Positions 6,886 to 11,638 of a stretch of 11,638 bases of DNA are shown here, piece by piece; within the stretch, counting starts at the first letter, position 1, and the number at the start of each line of letters is the position of its first letter. The translations under genes and the position numbers were made by a program. The DNA comes from Planctomycetaceae bacterium (GTDB lineage Bacteria; Planctomycetota; Planctomycetia; Pirellulales; Thermoguttaceae), in assembly GCA_031257725.1 (NCBI GenBank), contig JAIROD010000386.1:1-11638 (forward strand), written 5' to 3'. The notes under the pieces were generated by a model. It made no database searches and was not told where the DNA came from. It was given only the letters and a program-made list of their open reading frames with translations.

Positions 6886-8061
6886 ATGAGTGATAAGATT
6901 ACTATTTCGTGGGAAGATATCTCCTCACCAAAAGTAGATGAAAAAATCCGTATTGACAATGCCATGTTGCGAGCGGCACAACACCAGCAGCAAGTGTTAC
7001 GGGATTATAAATCTGCACCCGTAAATTCCGACAACATTTTTTATAAAGCCGTTGTCTATCTCGCCTTGTTCGGATTGGTGTTCGGTTTCGTCGGCTGGAT
7101 GCTATCGGAAATTCCAGCGCAGATAGAAAAACAAGCGAGAGAACATGCGGAGGTAAAAGCTGTTGAAAGACTCAAATCACAAATACAATCGGGTGAGATA
7201 CATGCTCCACCGTCTGATATAGAAGCACATAAGATGATATTAAATAATATGTCACAAGATGAAGATTTTACTACAATATCTGTTTTCTGTTGGCTAATCT
7301 GGTACATGTTGATTTGCAGTTTTATTGGTTTTGGTTTATCTTCTGCCGAAGGATTTATGGAACACAATTATTCTCGTGCTTTTATTCGCGGTTTGATAGC
7401 GGTGATAATAGGGGTTGTGATTGGTCCCTTTGCCATGATTGTGGCTGAACTGTTATATCATAAACTTGGCGGCGGAAATATAGAAACGAATTTTGTTGTT
7501 CAAATGTTTGCCCGTTCATTGGCTTGGATATTTATTGGTTGTTTTGTTGCAATTACTCCCGGTATTGTAATGAAAAATGGTAAAAAATTGGGTCTCGGTG
7601 TTGCCGGCGGAGCAATTGGCGGATTACTTGGAGGCTTGTTGTTTGATCCAATTTCTATTGTAACACAAACTGATATATTATCACGTTTGGTTGGAATCAT
7701 CGGCTTTGGTGTTTTGACCGGTCTTGCAATGGGATTACTTGAAGAAGCCGCTAAACAAGGTTGGCTCAAAGTTGTTGCCGGTGTCATTGCCGGTAAACAA
7801 TTTATCATTTACAAAAATCCAACCGTCATTGGAAGTTCTCCGAAATGTGAAATCTATTTGTTCAAAGACGCAGCAGTGATGCCGCAACACGCCGCTATCC
7901 GGCAACAAGACACATCATTTATTATTGAACAGATTAACCCGACTCATCCCGTATTCATTAATGGTCGCCCAACGCAACGGCATACGTTACAAAACGGAGA
8001 CGCTATCAATATCGGTAAATCACAATTCGTTTTCGGAACAAAAGAGATTAAAAGCAATTAA
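6886..8061 (+). CDS. multi-pass membrane protein with N-terminal cluster motif and C-terminal FHA domain
   Basis: 391 residues. The N-terminus is MSDKITISWEDI, one of the best copies of the cluster motif (3-12). A first membrane segment lies at about 53-75, followed by a charged helical loop at about 78-125. Further hydrophobic segments lie at about 129-152, 166-190, 207-228 and in the glycine-rich stretch 236-285 (GGAIGGLLGGLLFDPI). An FHA fold occupies about 303-385, with IGSSPKCEI at 315-323, His335, Asn359-Gly360 and a final GDAINIG. The usual Arg after the first Gly is Ser316-type here, and the Ser-x-x-His segment reads MPQH, so classic phosphothreonine binding may be altered. FHA domains normally recognise phosphorylated partners, which would suggest signal-dependent recruitment. 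The start shares the leader TTACG-ATG with JAB-A. The number of membrane passes is uncertain. Confidence 0.87.
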   Translation: MSDKITISWEDISSPKVDEKIRIDNAMLRAAQHQQQVLRDYKSAPVNSDNIFYKAVVYLALFGLVFGFVGWMLSEIPAQIEKQAREHAEVKAVERLKSQIQSGEIHAPPSDIEAHKMILNNMSQDEDFTTISVFCWLIWYMLICSFIGFGLSSAEGFMEHNYSRAFIRGLIAVIIGVVIGPFAMIVAELLYHKLGGGNIETNFVVQMFARSLAWIFIGCFVAITPGIVMKNGKKLGLGVAGGAIGGLLGGLLFDPISIVTQTDILSRLVGIIGFGVLTGLAMGLLEEAAKQGWLKVVAGVIAGKQFIIYKNPTVIGSSPKCEIYLFKDAAVMPQHAAIRQQDTSFIIEQINPTHPVFINGRPTQRHTLQNGDAINIGKSQFVFGTKEIKSN

Positions 8062-8113
8062 CGTTTTACTAACACCACCATCAACATTACCTTTTTCATT
8101 AACTTACAATTCA

Positions 8114-9346
8114 ATGAGTAATAATACCAATGTTTCCGATTGTCCCATTTGCGGAACTCCTGTTGAATTTGGAGAATCTCGAACAGTTTGTCCATCCTGT
8201 CAAATTGTGTTTCATCAAGAGTGTTGGCTTGAAAACAAAGGTTGTGCCACTTATGGTTGTCCGCAGGTCAACATACTTAATTCACCGATCATTATTGATG
8301 TTCTACCTGATTCTAATGCCGGTATTTACGGTACACAAACTAATCAAGATCAAGTTGGTATTGGATTTTGGAACATTATCACAAAAAAATACGCAGTATC
8401 AGAGGGGCGGGCAAGACGAAAAGAATTCTGGTGGTTTTCTCTTTGCTATTTTGCTACTTGTTTTGCTATGCTCTTCTTTGCAGGAATATTAGCAGGAATA
8501 TTACAAGAAATATTAGCATTAGTAGATGATGAAGCAGTAGAGATTGGCTTCACTATCGCGGGCGGGTTTGTAACAATTTTTACGCTTGTGATAATGGTAC
8601 CTTACATAAATGTTGGCATAAGACGAATGCACGATATTGGACACAGCGGATGGATCCTTTTGATTAACTTTATTTGGCTTATTGGTCCTATTATTTTTTT
8701 AATACTTTGCGCCCGTGATAGTGAGAAAGGTGCCAACAAATACGGACCTAATCCGAAAATTGACTACAACCCTCCGCAAACCCATACTACGTTACAAAAA
8801 ATCAAATTCGCTTTCCATGGTTGGTGGATTTCGTTGTTGTTACTTGAATTTCTATCATTTTTTAATACAATTGCGACGGCAGGAACAACAGATGAACCAG
8901 ATGGACTGTTGTCGCTCATATGCCTTATTATTTTTATTACTTATGTGATTTTCGGCTGTATGCTGTTTTACCATTTATGGAATACTACAGACATAAATGT
9001 TCGTGAAAATATAGGTTCGGGTTTCGCAACAGCGGCGTTTTTTATTCCGTTCTATAATATCTATTGGTTTCCTGCCGGTTTTTATAAACTCGCCGATAAA
9101 ATCAATCAAACACTTGCTTTACAAGGAATTGTTCCTTTGGTGAATAGCACACTTGGAGGATGGGCGGGTGGTATTTTGATTATAAAGTCTATTATAGATT
9201 TATTGATATCAGGAATACTCGGTAGAGATTTAATGTGTGAAATTTTGTCGGAATTTCTGAGTATTATTAGTATTATTTTACTCATCATTTACTATCTTTC
9301 TTGTATCAAGGGAGCGGAACAGATTTTGAATAATAATTCACGATAA
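8114..9346 (+). CDS. RING-B: RING finger + DUF805 + membrane module, candidate E3 ligase
   Basis: 410 residues. A complete RING-like finger occupies residues 10-49 (Cys10/13, Cys26/29, His34/Cys37, Cys44/49) with the same spacing as RING-A. After a short linker comes a complete DUF805 membrane module at about 86-215: it opens with YAVSEGRARRKEFW, includes RRMHDIGHSGW and closes with ANKYGPNPK, the hallmarks of that family. A second, uncharacterised membrane module at 216-410 (IPFYNIYWFPAG near 311-322) is shared with RING-C. I chose ATG 8114 because it begins right before the finger and matches the RING-C start. The frame stays open back to 7925, but that part overlaps the FHA gene. Probably a membrane-embedded E3 with a cytoplasmic finger; activity is inferred from the finger and its neighbours. 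Unlike most of the cluster it lacks the KIxIS-type motif. Confidence 0.87.
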   Translation: MSNNTNVSDCPICGTPVEFGESRTVCPSCQIVFHQECWLENKGCATYGCPQVNILNSPIIIDVLPDSNAGIYGTQTNQDQVGIGFWNIITKKYAVSEGRARRKEFWWFSLCYFATCFAMLFFAGILAGILQEILALVDDEAVEIGFTIAGGFVTIFTLVIMVPYINVGIRRMHDIGHSGWILLINFIWLIGPIIFLILCARDSEKGANKYGPNPKIDYNPPQTHTTLQKIKFAFHGWWISLLLLEFLSFFNTIATAGTTDEPDGLLSLICLIIFITYVIFGCMLFYHLWNTTDINVRENIGSGFATAAFFIPFYNIYWFPAGFYKLADKINQTLALQGIVPLVNSTLGGWAGGILIIKSIIDLLISGILGRDLMCEILSEFLSIISIILLIIYYLSCIKGAEQILNNNSR

Positions 9347-9406
9347 CTTTTTACAATTTTTTTGCAACAACCGTGTTTCATTTAATGTGCTTAAAATGTT
9401 TTCAAC
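9291..9406 (+). repeat. 116-base near-identical tract, copy 1
   Basis: This tract and 10197-10312 differ at only two positions (9373 and one base in the following 25). It runs from the last codons of RING-B, across the stop codon and the T-rich spacer, into the start of an E2-B reading frame. The coding sequence just upstream is clearly more diverged between the copies, so this tract has probably been homogenised recently. Confidence 0.85.
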
Positions 9407-9408
9407 AT
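9373..9408 (+). pseudogene. remnant of the E2-B gene start
   Basis: GTG 9373 lies exactly where the E2-B start ATG lies in the other copy. The frame encodes VFHLMCLKCFQH, matching MFHLMCLKCFQQ of E2-B, then diverges and runs to a stop at 9484-9486 without any conjugating domain. The start codon has changed from ATG to GTG. This is the left-over 5' end of a second E2-B gene, lost when the duplicated block was deleted internally. Confidence 0.8.
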
Positions 9409-9478
9409 ATCAATGTGTTTAAAATAATTGACGTTATACGACCATCAGCATTAACCTTTTCCATTAATTTGCAATTCA

Positions 9479-10252
9479 ATGAGTAATATTAACGTTTCCG
9501 ATTGTCCTATTTGTGGAACTCCTGTTGAATTTGGAGAACTTCGGACTGTTTGCCCCTCCTGTCAAATTGTGTTTCATCAAGAGTGTTGGCTTGAAAACAA
9601 GGGCTGTTCCACTTATGGCTGTTCACAAGTTAATGTACTTAATCCGCCGATTATCATTCCGCCGGATATTGGAGTCCGTAATCAGGATGACGGTGTCGTT
9701 GACTACAACCCTCCACAAATCCATCCTACATTACAAAAAATTAAATTTGTGTTCTGCTGTTATTGGATTTCGGCGTTGTTATGCGAAGTTTTAGCATTTT
9801 TTGTTGGAGTTGCAGGAGTGGAACCTACTATGTTGATATTTTATAGTTTGATCTTCTCTATTCCTTGGACGATTTTCGGCTGTATGTTGTTTTACCGTTT
9901 ATGGAATGTTACAGATCAAAATGTTGGTGAAAAGACAAGACCGTTTGCCGCAACAGCGGCTTTCTTTATTCCGTTCTATTATATCTATTGGTTCCCTGCC
10001 GGTCTTTATAAACTCGCCGATAAAATCAATCAAACACTTACTGTACGAGGAAATGCTCCTTTGGCGAACCCAATATTAGGCGGATGGGCAGGCGGTCTTT
10101 GGATTATAAAATCCTTTATAACACGAATACCAAGCACGGAAGGTCAACTATGTGCAGGTTTTCTTGAAGTCATGGGTATCATTTTGTTTGTAGTTTACTA
10201 TCTTTCTTGTATCAAGGGAGCGGAACAGATTTTGAATAATAATTCACGATAA
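9479..10252 (+). CDS. RING-C: RING finger + membrane module, candidate E3 ligase
   Basis: 257 residues. It is the paralogue of RING-B without the DUF805 module. The finger (Cys9/12, Cys25/28, His33/Cys36, Cys43/48) is nearly identical in sequence to that of RING-B. A short linker of about 25 residues (IGVRNQDDGV) then joins directly to the shared membrane module, starting near DYNPPQ at 75. About four hydrophobic segments follow, with IPFYYIYWFPAG in the second half and the same C-terminal end (EQILNNNSR). It is followed 26 bases later by E2-B, so it is the likely E3 partner of that enzyme. The leader resembles that of RING-B. Like RING-B it has no KIxIS-type motif, so it may be recruited through the E2 instead. 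E3 function is inferred. Confidence 0.87.
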   Translation: MSNINVSDCPICGTPVEFGELRTVCPSCQIVFHQECWLENKGCSTYGCSQVNVLNPPIIIPPDIGVRNQDDGVVDYNPPQIHPTLQKIKFVFCCYWISALLCEVLAFFVGVAGVEPTMLIFYSLIFSIPWTIFGCMLFYRLWNVTDQNVGEKTRPFAATAAFFIPFYYIYWFPAGLYKLADKINQTLTVRGNAPLANPILGGWAGGLWIIKSFITRIPSTEGQLCAGFLEVMGIILFVVYYLSCIKGAEQILNNNSR

Positions 10253-10312
10253 CTTTTTACAATTTTTTTGCAACAACCATGTTTCATTTAATGTGCTTGA
10301 AATGTTTTCAAC
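10197..10312 (+). repeat. 116-base near-identical tract, copy 2
   Basis: This matches 9291-9406 with two differences. It covers the RING-C C-terminus, the stop codon, the spacer TTTTTTTGCAACAACC and the first codons of E2-B. Confidence 0.85.
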
Positions 10313-11385
10313 AACTTGATATCCAAGCGTTCCGAGACGGCAAACTTTCGGCTTGTCCTAATTGTGGAACTCTTGCGTTTGGTGAAGAACTTGCGCCGCC
10401 GGTTACGAAAGTGAAATCTACAGATAAAGAACAGATGTTTCGATTCATGTGTCCGCATTGCAGACGAACATTGAAAACAAAAACAACAAATTGCGGTAAA
10501 ACAGTGAAATGTCTCGCGTGTAATACACCAATTCTTATTCCGGTACCAGAGGAACCGATGCAGGAAGCAAATAAGATTGATTTTTTGTTTTCGCCCTTGC
10601 AAGAAGAAAATTTTTTGTTTCCGCTCTTGCAAGAAGAAAATAATGAATCGACATTGAATAGTTTATACCCTAAAAATGAAGAATTCCCCGAAGAAGGAGC
10701 AAAACTTTTTGTTCCACTTTACGGTAACATTCCGAAACCTCCGCCAATAAATAATATTTCAGAAAAAATCGTCATTTCGTTAAACGATATCCTTACAACA
10801 CCAACAACAGTGCCGACTTATCGGACGGAACACATTTTTTCTAAACAGCCAAAAAATATTCATGTACAAAAACAGACTAATATTGCATTTGATTATCCTA
10901 AGCCTCCTGTAGGGGGCAAACTACCTGTTCGACAGCGGCGTTTATATGCGGACGTGAAAGCGGTTGCTGAACAATTAGCTCGATCTCCGTATATCAAAAT
11001 TCAGTCAGTGGAGGGTAACCCGCCGGATTTATATTTCATTGAATATCATATTCGGGGAATAGAAAATATTTGCGGTAATGATGTTATTTATCGTAACAAT
11101 CATGTTGTTGAGATTCGCTTGACAGCGGATTATCCACGGTTATCGCCGGTGTGTAAATTATTAACACCGATTTTTCATCCAAACTTTGAACCATCTCACA
11201 TTTGTATTGGCGACTATTGGGCAGCAGGAGAAAAACTTGTGGATTTAATTATCCGTATTGGCGAGATGATTGCCTATCAATCCTACAACATTAAAAGTCC
11301 ATTAGACGGTGAAGCGGCAATGTGGGCAGACCAACATGAATTTCTTTTGCCAACGGACAAATCTGATTTGAGACCGCCGGAGTAA
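10279..11385 (+). CDS. E2-B: E2 conjugating enzyme with two N-terminal zinc-binding segments
   Basis: 368 residues. The N-terminus has two zinc-ribbon-like segments: Cys6/9 with Cys26/29, and Cys58/61 with Cys72, Cys78/81, the latter in the style FxCPHC...CGKTVKC common in planctomycete proteins. An acidic linker follows, containing a tandem repeat (FLFSPLQEEN / FLFPLLQEEN) at 102-121, and then one good cluster motif EKIVISLNDI at 162-171. The UBC core covers about 212-355, with HPN at 300-302, catalytic Cys309 in HICIG, Trp314 and SYNIKSPLDGEAA. The core is very similar to E2-A, so they are paralogues with different N-termini. The start ATG is firm because the leader and first codons are duplicated after RING-B. 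It should receive the modifier from the single E1 and may work with RING-C; the zinc segments may select targets or bind a partner. Confidence 0.93.
   Translation: MFHLMCLKCFQQLDIQAFRDGKLSACPNCGTLAFGEELAPPVTKVKSTDKEQMFRFMCPHCRRTLKTKTTNCGKTVKCLACNTPILIPVPEEPMQEANKIDFLFSPLQEENFLFPLLQEENNESTLNSLYPKNEEFPEEGAKLFVPLYGNIPKPPPINNISEKIVISLNDILTTPTTVPTYRTEHIFSKQPKNIHVQKQTNIAFDYPKPPVGGKLPVRQRRLYADVKAVAEQLARSPYIKIQSVEGNPPDLYFIEYHIRGIENICGNDVIYRNNHVVEIRLTADYPRLSPVCKLLTPIFHPNFEPSHICIGDYWAAGEKLVDLIIRIGEMIAYQSYNIKSPLDGEAAMWADQHEFLLPTDKSDLRPPE
10581..10640 (+). repeat. 30-base tandem repeat inside E2-B
   Basis: Two adjacent 30-base units (10581-10610 and 10611-10640) differ at two positions. They keep the reading frame and duplicate ten residues of the linker (FLFSPLQEEN / FLFPLLQEEN). 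This is a recent in-frame duplication in a disordered-looking acidic linker, away from the catalytic core. Confidence 0.9.
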
Positions 11386-11638
11386 CACTTCTTGTAGGGA
11401 ACTTCTAAAAACATCATTTTTCGTAATATATACCTTTCTTACTTTACTCAAAGTGTAAACATTCTTTTCATTTTAAATTGATCTGGCGTAAAAATCGGAT
11501 ATTTTGTAGTATTTGCAGAGTAAAAAATTTACCCCGTTTTGTAGCGTCTTCCTACGATAAGGTGTCCCATGTTCATCGTCCACCGTTTTCCCTTTTTTGG
11601 CAAGAGTTTTTTCAAACGCGTTCGCAAGTTTCTTGGTC
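11386..11638. other. end of cluster, no clear gene
   Basis: After the E2-B stop the sequence is AT-rich. A weak hairpin (ACTTT at 11441-11445 with AAAGT at 11450-11454) is followed by a T-rich stretch and might end transcription, but its stem is only five pairs. From about 11560 to the edge several frames are open on both strands, including a forward ATG at 11569 with AAGGTG a few bases before it, and a reverse frame ending at 11473. The visible length does not decide between them. Confidence 0.4.
11473..11637 (-). CDS. possible C-terminal end of a convergent gene (partial)
   Basis: On the reverse strand a frame enters from the right edge and ends with a stop at 11473-11475, giving 54 residues. 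The end reads like a normal soluble protein tail (for example TVDDEHGTPYRRK in the middle and ISDFYARSI at the end). No family is recognised. A convergent gene here would fit the end of the cluster, but competing frames are also open, so the call is weak. Confidence 0.28.
   Translation of the reverse strand, partial: TKKLANAFEKTLAKKGKTVDDEHGTPYRRKTLQNGVNFLLCKYYKISDFYARSI

Larger units (their letters stand above)
8057..9408 (+). repeat. tandem duplication, copy 1 (RING-B plus E2-B start stub)
   Basis: This segment and 9427-10314 are related along their ends: similar leader sequence before the ATG (both end in CAATTCAATGAG-like sequence), near-identical RING coding sequence, similar membrane-module sequence and matching sequence past the RING stop codon. 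Copy 1 is longer by about 400 bases because it carries the DUF805 module. In the finger region most differences are at third codon positions. Confidence 0.85.
9427..10314 (+). repeat. tandem duplication, copy 2 (RING-C plus E2-B start)
   Basis: This is the partner of 8057-9408. It carries the same leader type (ATTGACGTT versus ATTAACGTT in copy 1), the RING-C gene and the first codons of the intact E2-B gene. It lacks the DUF805-coding insert. The two copies are separated by only about 18 bases. Confidence 0.85.

Noticed and set aside
7925..8113. Upstream extension of the RING-B frame
   Set aside because: It overlaps the FHA coding sequence in another frame and has no counterpart in RING-C, whose start matches ATG 8114.
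235..11385. Mobile genetic element or phage-borne defence island
   Set aside because: No integrase, transposase, terminal repeats, attachment site or phage gene is visible. The defence idea rests only on analogy with other bacterial ubiquitin-like operons.
11441..11454. Hairpin ACTTT-ACTC-AAAGT as a transcription terminator
   Set aside because: The stem has only five mostly A/T pairs and the following sequence is mixed rather than a clean T run, so I do not call it as a terminator.

Overview
This window looks like a piece of a moderately AT-rich bacterial chromosome, most likely from a member of the Planctomycetota. The reasons are the planctomycete-style C-x2-C zinc ribbons, the glycine-rich multi-membrane FHA protein, a DUF805 module fused to other domains, and a eukaryote-like ubiquitin conjugation gene set. 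The lineage call is inference from protein style, not from a marker gene. No rRNA, tRNA, CRISPR array, transposase or phage gene is visible.

One long co-directional (+) cluster runs from 235 to 11385, with gaps of at most about 130 bases and several overlaps or near-overlaps. In order it encodes: a membrane-anchored JAB/JAMM peptidase (JAB-A), a small RING-finger membrane protein (RING-A), a ubiquitin-conjugating E2 (E2-A), a ubiquitin-activating-like E1, a second membrane-anchored JAB/JAMM peptidase (JAB-B), two single-pass membrane proteins, a membrane-anchored trypsin-like serine protease, a multi-pass membrane protein with a C-terminal FHA domain, two paralogous RING membrane proteins (RING-B with a DUF805 module inside it, RING-C without) and a second E2 (E2-B) with two N-terminal zinc-binding segments. 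The E1 cysteine, the HPN plus cysteine of both E2s, all eight RING zinc ligands in three proteins, both JAMM motifs and the protease triad are intact.

The cluster therefore looks like a complete activation, conjugation, ligation and removal pathway for a ubiquitin-like protein, with most parts tied to the membrane. The modifier itself was not found. The most unusual signal is a short motif of the form (D/E)-K-I-x-I-(S/N)-x-(D/E)-(D/E)-(L/I). It recurs, sometimes twice, in ten of the twelve proteins, whatever their main domain, and in every membrane protein that has it the motif lies N-terminal to the first membrane segment. It resembles a SUMO-interacting motif (short beta strand followed by acidic residues) and may be a shared docking tag for the modifier or for a common hub.

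The right part of the cluster holds a tandem duplication (about 8057-9408 and 9427-10314). It produced RING-B and RING-C and left a 36-base stub of an E2-B start after RING-B. At the left edge there is probably the tail of another gene. The last 250 bases hold no clear gene, only ambiguous open frames.
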